DNA of 49,956 nt from Shewanella profunda (GTDB lineage Bacteria > Pseudomonadota > Gammaproteobacteria > Enterobacterales > Shewanellaceae), in the NCBI RefSeq assembly GCF_023283765.1, contig NZ_JAKILG010000038.1, positions 1 through 49,956 of the forward strand. The letters are read 5' to 3'. The position numbers were made by a program, and so were the translations under genes. This document shows, piece by piece, positions 24,118-33,417 of this stretch (position 1 is its first letter; every line of letters starts with the position of its first letter). The notes beneath the pieces were generated by a model, which had not been told where the DNA came from, did not search any database, and saw only the letters and a program-made list of their open reading frames with translations.

Positions 24118-25305
24118 TTAAGTCGCCGCACGCTTAACAACAGATGCACTCCTGTGTCCGTTCCACCAATGGATAATAAACCCAAGTAACAGCCCCCAGA
24201 ATGCACTGCCGATGCCCAGCACACTAAAACCCGATGCGGTGACCAAAAAAGTGATCACTGCCACTTCGCGATCTTCCGTTTTAGCTAATGCAGCGGTCAG
24301 ACTATTGGCGATAGTGCCGAGCAAGGCTAATCCGGCGATGGCTAGTACTAATTCCTTCGGGAAAGCGGAAAACAGGCCAACCACAGTGGCACCGAGTAAC
24401 CCAGTGATAAAGTAAAATACCCCGCCCCACACCGCCGCCCAGTAACGGGTCGCGGGATTGGGATCCGCTTCTTTACCCATACAAATGGCTGCAGTGATGG
24501 CGGATAAGTTAAAGGCAAAACCGCCAAATGGCGCGAGGATAACCCCGATTAAACCTGTGCTCGTGATCAAAGGTGAAATGGGCGGCCTGTAGCCATTACC
24601 ATGCAGCGCAGCGACGCCCGGCATATTTTGCGAGGCCATAGTCACCACAAACAGCGGCAGCGCCACGCCAATCACACTCGCCAGCGAAAACTCAGGCGTA
24701 GTCCACACCGGCATCGCCAGTTGCAACTGAACGGCATCTAGCTTGAGCAAATCTAATTGAAAACTCATGCCTATGCCCACCAGCAACGTCAGCAAGATGA
24801 TGTAACGCGGCGCAAAAGGCTTAACGACGACAAACACGCACAGCATGACCAAAATTAAACTCAGCTGAGTTTGCATCGCCTGAAATAGCCCGAGCCCAAA
24901 TTGCAGCAGAATCCCCGCCAACATGGCGGAAGCCACCGACTGCGGCATGATACGGATAAGCTTATCCATCCAGCCCGCAACACCGCAAAGGGTGATTAAA
25001 ATAGAGCTCACCAGAAACGCGCCTATGGCCTGATTGACACTTAATCCCGCTAGGCTGGTCACCATCAAGGCGGCGCCAGGTGTCGACCAAGCCGTTAGGA
25101 TTGGGTTCTTGTAGTAAAGCGATAAACCTATGCTGGTCACGCCCATGCCTACACCTAAAGCCCACAGCCATGAACTAATCTGTGCTGGTGTCGCCCCCAC
25201 AGCCTCCGCCGCTTGAAAGATGATCACAGCAGAGCTGCTATAACCGACTAATACCGCAATAAAACCCGCAGATATTTTTGATAAACTCCCTGCATCTCGC
25301 CACAT
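24118..25305 (-). CDS. benE: BenE-family benzoate/H+ symporter
   Basis: 395-aa inner membrane protein with about twelve hydrophobic segments, matching the BenE family: GYSSSAVIIFQAAEAVGAT (residues ~19-37), NPILTAWSTPGAAL and MASQNMPGVAALHGNGY. The family takes up benzoate with protons, although substrates in Shewanella-like genomes are untested. I chose ATG 25305 with GGGAG six bases upstream; an earlier frame start at 25326 lacks such a site. It is divergent from an XRE-cupin regulator, and two shared palindromes lie between them. Confidence 0.85.
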   Translation of the reverse strand: MWRDAGSLSKISAGFIAVLVGYSSSAVIIFQAAEAVGATPAQISSWLWALGVGMGVTSIGLSLYYKNPILTAWSTPGAALMVTSLAGLSVNQAIGAFLVSSILITLCGVAGWMDKLIRIMPQSVASAMLAGILLQFGLGLFQAMQTQLSLILVMLCVFVVVKPFAPRYIILLTLLVGIGMSFQLDLLKLDAVQLQLAMPVWTTPEFSLASVIGVALPLFVVTMASQNMPGVAALHGNGYRPPISPLITSTGLIGVILAPFGGFAFNLSAITAAICMGKEADPNPATRYWAAVWGGVFYFITGLLGATVVGLFSAFPKELVLAIAGLALLGTIANSLTAALAKTEDREVAVITFLVTASGFSVLGIGSAFWGLLLGFIIHWWNGHRSASVVKRAAT

Positions 25306-25344
25306 ATCCACTCCCTTCCTCTGCAATTGGTGTCGCCACCACGT

Positions 25345-25399
25345 TGTGCGCTATAACGCACGAGATGGACAAGATAGCATCTGTACGTTATAACGTACA
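25345..25399. promoter_or_regulatory. Twin operators between benE and its putative regulator
   Basis: Two related palindromes, TGTGCGCTATAACGCACG (25345-25362) and the perfect TGTACGTTATAACGTACA (25382-25399), share the form GTRCGYTATAACGYAC. Their centres are 37 bases apart. They sit in the 126-base gap between divergent genes, so the XRE-cupin protein (25432) probably binds both and controls benE and itself. Confidence 0.7.
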
Positions 25400-25431
25400 A
25401 ACTAAATTTTCATAAAAATGATGGGGCTATT

Positions 25432-26007
25432 GTGCAGACGATAAACAGCTATCTCGCCACCACGCTTAAAGCACTTCGCAACCAAAAGGGATGGAGTTTA
25501 GATAAAGCCGCCCAAGAGACTGGCGTTAGTAAGGCCATGATAGGACAAATCGAGCGCGGTGAATCAAGCCCCACGATTGCGACGCTGTGGAAAATTGCCA
25601 GTGGATTCAATATCTCGCTGTCGACCTTTCTCGAACCCACACCACAGAGCCAAGGCGCAGTATTCCGTAAGCCTGACGAGCTACGCCAACAACCCGCCAC
25701 CGACGGCATGTTAGTCGCGTCTCTATTTCCCTTTGAAAGCCGTTTTGGCTTCGAGATGTTTGAACTCACACTGCTGCCAAACTATGAACGTCTTTCTGAG
25801 CCCCATGAAGCTGGCGTGACTGAGCATGTCATTGTCTTGAGCGGTACTATGGAAGTGTTAGTCGATGGTGAGTGGCAAATACTTAAGCAAGGTGAAGCGG
25901 TACGATTTGCGGCCGACAAACCCCATGGCTATCGAAATCTCAATGACGAAGCCGTGGTATTCCACGACATAATTCACTACCAACGAGGTAATGTGTCCAG
26001 CCTCTAG
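25432..26007 (+). CDS. XRE-family regulator with C-terminal cupin domain
   Basis: 191 aa. The N-terminal helix-turn-helix covers residues ~8-64 (LDKAAQETGVSKAMIGQIERGESSPT), and a cupin ligand-binding domain covers ~105-180 (HEAGVTEHVIVLSGTMEVLVDGEWQILKQGEAVRFAADKPHGY). This architecture is common for repressors of small-molecule uptake or catabolism. GTG start; earlier ATGs in that stretch run into stops in another frame. Its divergent position and the twin palindromes make it the likely regulator of benE. Confidence 0.85.
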   Translation: MQTINSYLATTLKALRNQKGWSLDKAAQETGVSKAMIGQIERGESSPTIATLWKIASGFNISLSTFLEPTPQSQGAVFRKPDELRQQPATDGMLVASLFPFESRFGFEMFELTLLPNYERLSEPHEAGVTEHVIVLSGTMEVLVDGEWQILKQGEAVRFAADKPHGYRNLNDEAVVFHDIIHYQRGNVSSL

Positions 26008-26141
26008 CTGCTTGTCTAGCGCCAGCAATGCAGAGTTCGAGTGCCTGACCAAACCCTTCACTACGATAATTTGCAGCACTTGCAGCGGCCAATTCATTAG
26101 AATAAACTTATTGAAAATTTTCTAATGGTAGAGGCAATGCT

Positions 26142-26465
26142 ATGTTTAAATCTTTACTGGCTAAGTTATTCGGCAGCCACTCGGGCGAAAAATGTTGGCA
26201 ATTGATTGAACAAGGTGCGCGGGTGATTGATGTACGTTCACCAGAGGAATTTGCCTCTGGTCATTTGCCCCAAGCCATTAATGTGCCGTTGCCAACGCTC
26301 GACCAATGGTTGCATCAAGTCGACAATAAACAGCATCCCTTTGTACTCTACTGTGGCGCGGGTATTCGAGCACGAAAGGGCTGCGATATCCTCAAGGCCA
26401 ATGGTTTCGCCTGCGTGGTAAATGGCGGTTCACTCAAAAATTTAGTCTGCTGCCAACCGAGCTAA
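26142..26465 (+). CDS. Single-domain rhodanese-like sulfurtransferase
   Basis: 107 aa. The rhodanese active loop is YCGAGIRA with Cys71, preceded by IDVRSPEEFASGHLPQAINVP (residues ~29-50). The N-terminus has a short hydrophobic stretch (MFKSLLAKLF), so it could be membrane-associated or exported poorly; no clear signal peptide. Likely moves sulfane sulfur; partner unknown. Converges with the azoreductase gene across a shared terminator. Confidence 0.82.
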   Translation: MFKSLLAKLFGSHSGEKCWQLIEQGARVIDVRSPEEFASGHLPQAINVPLPTLDQWLHQVDNKQHPFVLYCGAGIRARKGCDILKANGFACVVNGGSLKNLVCCQPS

Positions 26466-26474
26466 AATTGACAT

Positions 26475-26509
26475 AAAAAAATGCCAGCCCATCTAAGGCT
26501 GGCATTTTC
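26475..26509. terminator. Bidirectional terminator between rhodanese and azoreductase genes
   Basis: AAAATGCCAGCC (26477-26488) pairs perfectly with GGCTGGCATTTT (26497-26508) around CCATCTAA. A-rich left flank and T-rich right flank serve both converging genes. Confidence 0.88.
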
Positions 26510-26533
26510 TATTCAACTAAATCAACTGAACAA

Positions 26534-27130
26534 TTAAGCCTTCAGCAGATCTATGCTTTGTTTCGCTTCGCTCATGCCTTTATCGTGCGCTTCAGGCCCC
26601 ATATTCAGCGCCTCAGCGTAAACCACTTCAACGTTAGTGATACCAATAAAAGCTAAAACAGTTTTCAGGTAAGGTACGACGTGATCGGTTGGGCCATCTT
26701 TATGAGCACCACCACGAGTGGTGATCAACACAGCGCGTTTACCTTCCACTAATCCTTTTGGACCGGTTTCAGTGTAAGTAAAAGTCACACCGGCACGGGC
26801 AATAAAATCGATCCAGTTTTTAAGTTGAGCCGGAATGGTAAAGTTATACATAGGTGCCGCGATAACGATAGTGTCGTTCGCTTTTAATTCTGTAACTAAG
26901 GTATCTGATAATGCGAGCATTTCTTGCTGACGTGCTGATAACTCATCACCGCCACGTAAAGCAGAAGCGATTTCACCGTCTACCATAGGTAACACGTCTT
27001 TACCGCCTAAATCACGCACTGTAATTGTCGCGCCTTGATTCTCCCAGTGACTAGTTAAGTGGTCAACTAACAAGGCAGACTGTGAATAACCGCCAAGAAT
27101 GCTTGATTTTAAAATTAAGACTTTAGACAT
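26534..27130 (-). CDS. azoR: FMN-dependent NADH-azoreductase
   Basis: 198-aa flavodoxin-fold protein of the AzoR family: [17 protein letters not shown] at the N-terminus, [15 protein letters not shown] (residues ~95-109) and [11 protein letters not shown]. It reduces azo dyes and quinones using NADH. I chose ATG 27130 with GGAGCAG upstream; an in-frame ATG ten codons earlier adds a non-conserved tail. Single gene, transcribed towards the rhodanese gene. Confidence 0.9.
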   Translation of the reverse strand: MSKVLILKSSILGGYSQSALLVDHLTSHWENQGATITVRDLGGKDVLPMVDGEIASALRGGDELSARQQEMLALSDTLVTELKANDTIVIAAPMYNFTIPAQLKNWIDFIARAGVTFTYTETGPKGLVEGKRAVLITTRGGAHKDGPTDHVVPYLKTVLAFIGITNVEVVYAEALNMGPEAHDKGMSEAKQSIDLLKA

Positions 27131-27312
27131 AATCTGCTCCGAAAAATGGTTAACTGACATTGAGTCAGATCTTATATCTCGACTCTATGATGTAAGTTTA
27201 TTCGCCAATAAAAAAGAAATAAAGCGGATAAAATATGAGATTCACTTCGATTTTTTAGAAAGGTTGTAAATCACTCTAGACGCATTCGTACATTAAGTCG
27301 CTTTCGGCGTAC

Positions 27313-27750
27313 TCACACTCTCGGCGTACTCACGTACAGACCTTCAAAAACCGCACACAGTGAATCCTGACAATACAATTGCACTTTCAGTTTCACTTTA
27401 ACCCTTCGCCCCCTTTGCAACGGGCTGAGATCCAGATCCGGCCATTGCACTTTTACCATAGGGTCACAAGTCACGGGAGCGAGATAGCGAATATGGGCAT
27501 CGGCGAGCACAATATCACCCACAACGCCCACTAACTGTTGATTCAGCCACACGGCGCCCCAGCCCGTTAAGGTCATCAGTGCATAAATGCTGCCCGCAAA
27601 CATGGTTTGATGCAGATTAATATTGGGCACAATCGGCGCAGTAACTCGAAACTCACCCTCGCAATAATCGAGCGGCACAATCTGCATAAACTCGCTAACG
27701 GGAATAGTACTATGCCAAGTCTGGCGTAATTTAGTGAGTAATTCATCCAT
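27313..27750 (-). CDS. YiiD C-terminal-type thioesterase (hot-dog)
   Basis: 145 aa, matching only the C-terminal thioesterase domain of E. coli YiiD (FabY): VPLDYCEGEFRVTAPIVPNINLHQTMFAGSIYALMTLTGWG. E. coli YiiD has an extra N-terminal GNAT domain that is absent here. It lies downstream of dtd and yihY as in enterics. I chose ATG 27750, eight bases after AAGGA; ATG 27756 and earlier starts are possible. Substrate unknown; a link to fatty-acid initiation is inferred from the FabY family. Confidence 0.78.
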   Translation of the reverse strand: MDELLTKLRQTWHSTIPVSEFMQIVPLDYCEGEFRVTAPIVPNINLHQTMFAGSIYALMTLTGWGAVWLNQQLVGVVGDIVLADAHIRYLAPVTCDPMVKVQWPDLDLSPLQRGRRVKVKLKVQLYCQDSLCAVFEGLYVSTPRV

Positions 27751-27845
27751 GTGCATTTTCCTTAATACTCCCTCTTGGTACAAGCGACATTGATTATGTC
27801 TAATACTCAATCACCGGGACCCCAAGATAAACATCTCGATAGAAG

Positions 27846-28283
27846 TTACACCTGCAGATTAAAGGTCACTGGGCCATCATTGACTAAGGACACTTGCATA
27901 TCGGCACCGAACTGTCCGGTTTCTGTAGTAACGCCCTTATCGCGGCAAAAAGCAACAAACTCTTCATACAATGTCAATGCCTGATCTGGCGTACCTGCCC
28001 CAGAAAAACTCGGCCTAAGGCCACGACCTGTATCGGCAGCTAAAGTAAATTGCGATACCACCAACAATGATCCCCCAACTTGTTCTAAATTGAGATTCAT
28101 CTTGCCATTCTCATCGGAAAAAACACGATAACTCATTACCTTAGTCGCCAGTTTTTCCATCTTTTCTCGCGTATCATCTCGCTCAACACCAAGAAGAACC
28201 AGTAAGCCTTTATCGATTGCTCCTATGGTTTGATTATCGACAATCACACTGGCACGGCTCACTCTTTGAATTAAAGCAATCAC
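27846..28283 (-). CDS. dtd: D-aminoacyl-tRNA deacylase
   Basis: 145 aa, the standard length of DTD. It begins [15 protein letters not shown] and contains [17 protein letters not shown] and the GPVTF motif near the C-terminus, both of which form the active site. It removes D-amino acids (and glycine from tRNA-Ala) mischarged on tRNA. GTG 28283 is chosen because AGGA lies six bases upstream and the length then equals the family; longer frames add a foreign tail. Probably co-transcribed with yihY. Confidence 0.92.
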   Translation of the reverse strand: MIALIQRVSRASVIVDNQTIGAIDKGLLVLLGVERDDTREKMEKLATKVMSYRVFSDENGKMNLNLEQVGGSLLVVSQFTLAADTGRGLRPSFSGAGTPDQALTLYEEFVAFCRDKGVTTETGQFGADMQVSLVNDGPVTFNLQV

Positions 28284-28369
28284 AACTTTTCCTTTATATC
28301 GGTAGATTTGAAAGAATTCAGATATTGCCAACGTTAAAGCCATTGCGGCAAATAAAAGGTGGGGAAGAT

Positions 28370-29254
28370 TCAGGCATTAACATCCGATTCGCCGTCATCG
28401 ACACTCGATTCATAGTCCAGATATTCGGGCATAGCAGCAGTAATTTCCGCACCAAGCAACACAATCATCCATGACAGATACACCCAAACAAATAGGATAG
28501 GAATCGTCGCTAACGCACCGTAAATAGCCTCGTAACTCGGAAACTGAGTGACATACAAGGCAAAGGCTTTTTTACCTAACTCAAACAGTAAGGCGGCCAC
28601 AAGCGCACCTAATAATGCATGTAAAAACTTCACCTTTTGATTGGGCACGACTATATATAACAAAAGAAATGCTGCGACAGAAAACAGCATAGGTAAACGC
28701 TCAATAAACAGAGGAACAACACCAGAAAAAGTCTCATCTTCAAAAAGTTTTAACGAAACTACATAGGAAGTCGCTACTAAACTTGCACCAACCAAAACGG
28801 GGCCAAGCGTGATCACCATCCAGTACATTGAAAAAGCAACCACCACGGAACGCTTCTCTTTAGTGCGCCAGATATTATTAAGCGACTTATCGATAGCGGA
28901 AATCAGCATAATTGCCACGACAACAAGCGCCGCAATCCCCACTGCGGTACCCTTAGATGCATTACCCACAAACTCATTGATATACACTTGCACTGTGTCG
29001 CCTGCTGCGGGTAAAAAGTTTTCATAAACAAAGGCTTCAATCTGCCCACGTATTCCCTTGAAAACCGGAAAAGCCGACAACATCGACATAGTCACCGCCA
29101 CCAAAGGCACAAGTGATAGCAGGGTGACATAGGCTAAATGCCCCGCCCGAATATTAATTTGATCTTCCACTAGGCGCAGCCTTAGATGCCGCAGGAAGCG
29201 CCAGATCCCAAGGAACAAGACTCGAATTTGTGCTACTTCTATCTTCTTAGTCAC
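28370..29254 (-). CDS. yihY: YihY/UPF0761 family inner membrane protein
   Basis: 294 aa with about six membrane segments. [21 protein letters not shown] (residues ~39-59) and the [28 protein letters not shown] block are typical of the YihY/virulence-factor-BrkB family. Function is not established. GTG start with AAGAGAAA upstream. It heads a minus-strand trio with dtd and the thioesterase gene. The C-terminus is acidic. Confidence 0.88.
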   Translation of the reverse strand: MTKKIEVAQIRVLFLGIWRFLRHLRLRLVEDQINIRAGHLAYVTLLSLVPLVAVTMSMLSAFPVFKGIRGQIEAFVYENFLPAAGDTVQVYINEFVGNASKGTAVGIAALVVVAIMLISAIDKSLNNIWRTKEKRSVVVAFSMYWMVITLGPVLVGASLVATSYVVSLKLFEDETFSGVVPLFIERLPMLFSVAAFLLLYIVVPNQKVKFLHALLGALVAALLFELGKKAFALYVTQFPSYEAIYGALATIPILFVWVYLSWMIVLLGAEITAAMPEYLDYESSVDDGESDVNA

Positions 29255-29335
29255 GGGTTTCTCTTGATTCTGTTGGTATAGACTCGTTATCTTCGTACAA
29301 TAAACACTTAATTTACAAGTCTAAGGAGTGAATTG

Positions 29336-29557
29336 ATGTCTCAACAAGGATCCACTGGTAACGTTATTTCCGCTATCGCTAGTCTGTTTTTCCCAGGATT
29401 AGGCCAACTGCTACAGGGCCGGATAATCGCAGCGCTACTATTTTTTGTGATTACCGTTGTAGGTTACGCACTGTGGTGGCTAATCGTGCCCGCCGTTATA
29501 GGTGCTATCTTTCATCTGTGGAGCATTATCGATGCGGCGCGATTTAACGCCGATTAA
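29336..29557 (+). CDS. Small two-helix membrane protein
   Basis: 73 aa with two hydrophobic helices (~10-27 and ~30-62) and the motif FFPGLGQLLQGR, resembling TM2-type small membrane proteins (GLGQxxxGR turn). AAGGAG at 29323-29328 places the start at ATG 29336, one codon after a TTG. Function unknown. It is divergent from yihY and followed by a lipoprotein gene 29 bases later. Confidence 0.75.
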   Translation: MSQQGSTGNVISAIASLFFPGLGQLLQGRIIAALLFFVITVVGYALWWLIVPAVIGAIFHLWSIIDAARFNAD

Positions 29558-29586
29558 CTTTATACGACTCAGTAACGGAATACCCA

Positions 29587-30240
29587 ATGAAAAAACTGAT
29601 CATCACTAGCTTGATTACCGCCAGCCTCTTGCTAACGGGTTGCCAGAGTGCCTATTACGGCGCCATGGAAAAAGTCGGCTATCACAAACGCGACATTATG
29701 GTCGACAGAGTGAAAGCCGCCAAAGAATCTCAAGAGAATGCGCAAAAAGAATTCAGCTCTGCCCTTGAAGAGATGCAAGCGCTGCTCAACCATAAAGAGG
29801 GCAACCTTCAAAAAACCTATGACAAAGCTAAATATGAGTACGAATCGGCCCAAAGTGCCGCCGATAACGTCAGTGATCGCATAGATAAAGTGGAAGGTGT
29901 CGCCGAAGCTTTGTTCGATGAGTGGCAAACGGAAATAACTGAAATCAGCAAGGCTAACCTTCGCCGCAATAGTGAAGCTAAACTCAAGGAAACTCGCCGC
30001 TCCTACGAGCAACTGATAAAGGGTATGCGCCGCGCCGAATCCAAAATGCCGCCCATTCTCACAGCGATGAAAGACAATATGCTATATATCAAGCATAACT
30101 TGAACGCCCAAGCCATTGGTGCAATCAAAGGTGAGTTTGACAGCCTACAAATCGATATCTCAGACCTGATCAAAGAGATGAATAAATCGATTAACGAATC
30201 GACTAAGTTTATCGAAGCCCTCGAAAAATCAAATGGTTAA
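29587..30240 (+). CDS. DUF2959 lipoprotein
   Basis: 217 aa with signal peptide and lipobox LLTGC (Cys19). The mature part is almost wholly charged and helical with heptad character (residues ~40-215), so a long coiled coil is likely. It fits the DUF2959 family of marine gammaproteobacteria, whose function is unknown to me. Starts after AACGGA, 29 bases behind the small membrane protein, and may share its transcript. Confidence 0.82.
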   Translation: MKKLIITSLITASLLLTGCQSAYYGAMEKVGYHKRDIMVDRVKAAKESQENAQKEFSSALEEMQALLNHKEGNLQKTYDKAKYEYESAQSAADNVSDRIDKVEGVAEALFDEWQTEITEISKANLRRNSEAKLKETRRSYEQLIKGMRRAESKMPPILTAMKDNMLYIKHNLNAQAIGAIKGEFDSLQIDISDLIKEMNKSINESTKFIEALEKSNG

Positions 30241-30266
30241 ATTAAATATATTTAGCTAATTCAGGA

Positions 30267-30314
30267 TGCAAGCTGTTAGTTTCAATTCAAGAAAACTAGA
30301 ACTAACAGCTTGCA
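30267..30314. repeat. Perfect 15-bp inverted repeat
   Basis: TGCAAGCTGTTAGTT (30267-30281) is exactly complementary to 30300-30314, with an 18-base loop. It lies 26 bases after the DUF2959 gene. The following CCCTTCTT is not a real U-tract. It may act as a terminator or mRNA stabiliser, or mark the edge of the decayed region to its right. Confidence 0.75.
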
Positions 30315-30364
30315 CCCTTCTTATTTCTGTAGCCGGCCATCCATTGGAAAGTACATTTGATTTT

Positions 30365-30600
30365 CTAAATCCATAGGAAGAAGGTAATCATAAACATAAA
30401 TCCGGCCACCCAAGTTAAAACAATAACATAATGTGCTTTCGGTTTGCCTTCAAGCTGCAGTGGCTAAAGTCACCTTTACGAGAGTAATACAAAGAGGCTG
30501 AATGGCAGATGGGGCACAAAATCGAGCTAATTCATTCCAAAATGGCATATTTCAGTCGTGATAAGCCATCCCGTAGAGCTTGGGGAAATAGAGGCGATAA
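30365..30600 (-). pseudogene. Possible remnant of a small zinc-finger membrane protein gene
   Basis: Reading the minus strand, one frame gives LCPICHSASLYYSRKGDFSHCS (Cys-rich) and the next frame gives EGKPKAHYVIVLTWVAGFMF followed by a hydrophobic end and TAG at 30365-30367. Together they would make a zinc-ribbon plus membrane-helix protein, joined only by a frameshift near 30450. No start codon with a ribosome binding site is seen. This is a tentative reading. Confidence 0.25.
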
Positions 30601-30614
30601 TTGCTATAGGATTG

Positions 30615-31510
30615 CTATCCGTTGATTTGGAAGTGCTGACAACTTGACGCAAAATGCCGTCGTCGCTTTTCTAAGTGTTCGCAGTAAGTGGTGAGTTCTT
30701 GCCGCGTGCCCACTGGACCATGAAATAACCTGCCAAATTCAGTGGTTAGCTTGAGCCAGTTATCATGGGGGATATTTAACCTTGTCAGTAACTTGGCGCT
30801 ATTTTCACTGATGGCGCCACGTTTATCATTGCGAATGATTCGCCCTGTGTCATCCACCAATTGAAGGTAATCCGTTAACGAAAAGGTTATGCCATTGGGC
30901 TGGTTATTGCGCTCACTGCCAATGAATGGCAGTAGGTTCTTGGGTTGTTCACCTTGTAAAGCGGCCCTCCCAAAACCTGCCTGCGCAGTTATCTTCTTGA
31001 TTCGCTTGCCGTGCTATCGGCTCATTCAAACAGCGCGCTCTTTTGAAAACTTAGGCATGAAATATCACATAATCGGCTTCGGTAAATCGCGATGGCATGC
31101 TTGAGTCTGAGCACTTGGTGGGGTTCAACTAACTCACCTTTTGCGAATTTTCGGGTCAATTTATCGCCATTAAACAGCTTATGCCATTGCTCCAGCACTT
31201 CTCGGTCAGTCCAACGGTTTGCCTGTCGATATCAACACACAGCACCACATGCAGATGATTGAACCCTCCCGTTCATTTACAAGAGTGCAAATACCGCCAC
31301 ATCTATCGCAAAAACTACTTCAAGTTCAAATAATAATGACTCAACCCAACCTCGACGATGGTCATAATTTTTACCAGAATAGGCATCATCACCACCCACT
31401 TTTTTCAACAATGAAAGGCGCGCCGAACAACGCGGCTACAACAATGGTAATAGGGACTGATTTTAAAGAGAGAGTTCAAGACTAATCTGAGTTCTACGGG
31501 CGCGCGGCAT
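30615..31510 (-). pseudogene. Decayed Y1 (HUH) transposase, long RAYT/IS200-like form
   Basis: Pieces of one transposase appear in order across three frames. ATG 31510, after a strong AAGGAGG, gives MPRARRTQISLE. Then come PYYHCCSRVVRRAFHC, GDDAYSGKNYDHRRGW, the HUH motif as SNHLHVVL (~31250), [41 protein letters not shown], and finally LLPFIGSERNNQPNG to the C-terminus at 30615. Several frameshifts, stops and an internal deletion of about 60 codons (between GRFWEGRF and the next piece) make it non-functional. Y1 enzymes move single-stranded DNA with terminal hairpins. Confidence 0.85.
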
Positions 31511-31739
31511 AAAAACCTCCTTGTTTAATGCTTAACCAAAGCATAGCCGGAGGTTAACTACTGCGCCATTTAAGGTTGGGTGTCTCTGTTTTTTGCTCTG
31601 TTTTTCCACTTTGTTCGCTTAGCTCCAGAACGAACAATCCGATAAAGATCATATAGCTACAATAGACCTTATTTAACACAATACGTTAGTAGTGTTTTAA
31701 CTAAGAAGTTTAACTTAGTGGTCAATACGTCAAGATATA
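31511..31739. other. Gap with a hairpin upstream of the dead transposase
   Basis: AACCTCC (31514-31520) pairs with GGAGGTT (31549-31555), with an inner ATGCTT/AAGCAT pair (31528-31533, 31539-31544). On the minus strand this follows GTAG, the tetranucleotide that heads REP/RAYT recognition elements. It also contains the transposase ribosome binding site. The rest, to 31739, shows nothing. Confidence 0.45.
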
Positions 31740-33329
31740 TTACTGATGGCGGGCTATAAACTCGCGTATGGCTTCAACAAAAACTTTTGATGCTGGTTCG
31801 CGGCCCAACAGTAAATGGCCGTTGCTTTCTAGCCCGACAAATTCAGCATTAGGGATTGTTGCGGCAATCTCACGCCCGACACTAACAGGTATGCGCTGAT
31901 CCCCCAAAGAGTGAATCACTAATGTGGGCACTTTGACTTGTGCCAGACGATGACGTACATCGATATCGGCAAACACAGATAAAAATCTTACCGCGTTTTC
32001 CGTCGAAGTTGTTAAGCGCTGGAAGTCGTTAAACCAGCTAAACTCAGCTTCGTTGGCGTCAGGCATAAAGGTCGATGAAAATATCTGTCGATACGCCGGA
32101 TTGTCTGTGCCCCATCCTACATGCGTTAGCATCATAACGGCTTCACGCTCTTTGGTAATGGCCTCGGTTGCACCAATACGCCAGCCTGCGGCGTAACCAC
32201 CAAACAAAATAAGGTGCGACACTTTTTCTGGATGGCGGATGGCATATTCGATAGAGACCGCGGCACCTTGTGATATTCCCAGCAGTGAAAAGGTATCCAG
32301 TTTATTCGCTGCGACTACAGTTTCAAGATCAGTCACAAAGGTATTAAAGGAAATATCTTCGACATCCCAGTCAGATAAGCCATTACCGCGTTCGTCGTAA
32401 CGAACAAAATGATGATCAGCCGCTAAATCTTTAAATAACGGGCTCCATATTGGTGCATTCCAGTCATGCTCTAAGTGGCTGAGCCAATTAGCAGCCTTAA
32501 CAATAGTTGGCCCCTTGCCTAGCGATGCATAAGCAATACGTACACTGTCTTGCGAAGTGCAGAATTGTACTTTCTGTCTGGCGAGTAACTCACGCCCACT
32601 GAGCAGTTCATTACACTGCAAATTGATAGTCGTTTGTCGTTGCTCAAGTTCGACTGCCCAAACAATACCTGCATCATTAAATCGTGTTAATAGTTGCTGC
32701 GAAAGGAGAGTTGCTTGAGCGTACTGCTCCAATTGTTGCAACAGACTTAAGACAGTGTTGGCTGCTCGGGTACTTAATGGTTCGTGGGTTAACCAAGCTT
32801 GAGCCCAAAGCAATTTTGCCTGAGTGGTTAGATCGACATGAGAAGCTAAACGAACTAGCAGTTGACCGCTTAGCTGGCGCAATTCATTGCGCTCTGTCAT
32901 TAACCAGTCTTGGAATAGCTTTTGATTAGGTAAATCCAAGCCCTGCAAAAAAGGCTGTTGGCTTTGTTGTAAAAGAATTTCTAGTTCAGTACACGATAGA
33001 TCGCTGAGGTTACTTTTTGCGATCAACAGCTTCAAGTCTATGTTGATATCAGCACAGTTGATCACCACCCGTTCCCGGTCTGCGATAAGACGCTCGGTAT
33101 TGTTATTATTGACTAAAGGGCGGATCTTACTTAGCGACCAGCGCAGTGCACCTTTGGGATCATCCGGAACGTCCCAAAATACTTCGCATAATGTGTCACG
33201 GCGATGTGGTCGCGCGGTAAATGCCAGATAAGCCAGCAAGGCACGGCTGCGTTTCGACGCTGGCATAGGTATTATTGTGCTATTATGGCGTAACTCCATT
33301 TCCCCTAGCATGTTAATAGTAACAGCCAT
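31740..33329 (-). CDS. SARP-like winged-helix regulator fused to alpha/beta-hydrolase (catalytic triad intact)
   Basis: 529 aa. Residues 1-95 are an OmpR/SARP-type winged helix (LLAYLAF..RRDTLCEVFW..KGALRWSLSKIR); ~96-245 resemble a bacterial transcriptional activation (BTAD/TPR) domain; ~255-529 are an alpha/beta-hydrolase with nucleophile Ser353 (GISQG), Asp477 (HSLGD) and His505 (NGH). The hydrolase may sense or cleave a small ligand and control DNA binding. ATG 33329 is chosen, six bases after GGGAGG; an ATG two codons earlier abuts that site. Tandem with a paralogue upstream and probably co-transcribed. Confidence 0.8.
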   Translation of the reverse strand: MAVTINMLGEMELRHNSTIIPMPASKRSRALLAYLAFTARPHRRDTLCEVFWDVPDDPKGALRWSLSKIRPLVNNNNTERLIADRERVVINCADINIDLKLLIAKSNLSDLSCTELEILLQQSQQPFLQGLDLPNQKLFQDWLMTERNELRQLSGQLLVRLASHVDLTTQAKLLWAQAWLTHEPLSTRAANTVLSLLQQLEQYAQATLLSQQLLTRFNDAGIVWAVELEQRQTTINLQCNELLSGRELLARQKVQFCTSQDSVRIAYASLGKGPTIVKAANWLSHLEHDWNAPIWSPLFKDLAADHHFVRYDERGNGLSDWDVEDISFNTFVTDLETVVAANKLDTFSLLGISQGAAVSIEYAIRHPEKVSHLILFGGYAAGWRIGATEAITKEREAVMMLTHVGWGTDNPAYRQIFSSTFMPDANEAEFSWFNDFQRLTTSTENAVRFLSVFADIDVRHRLAQVKVPTLVIHSLGDQRIPVSVGREIAATIPNAEFVGLESNGHLLLGREPASKVFVEAIREFIARHQ

Positions 33330-33417
33330 GTACATCCTCCCTGTTTACTCTATATCTTCTTAGCACATACAAGATGCAAATTGACCACAACACAGCCTTG
33401 CTTAAGCAAAGATTAAC

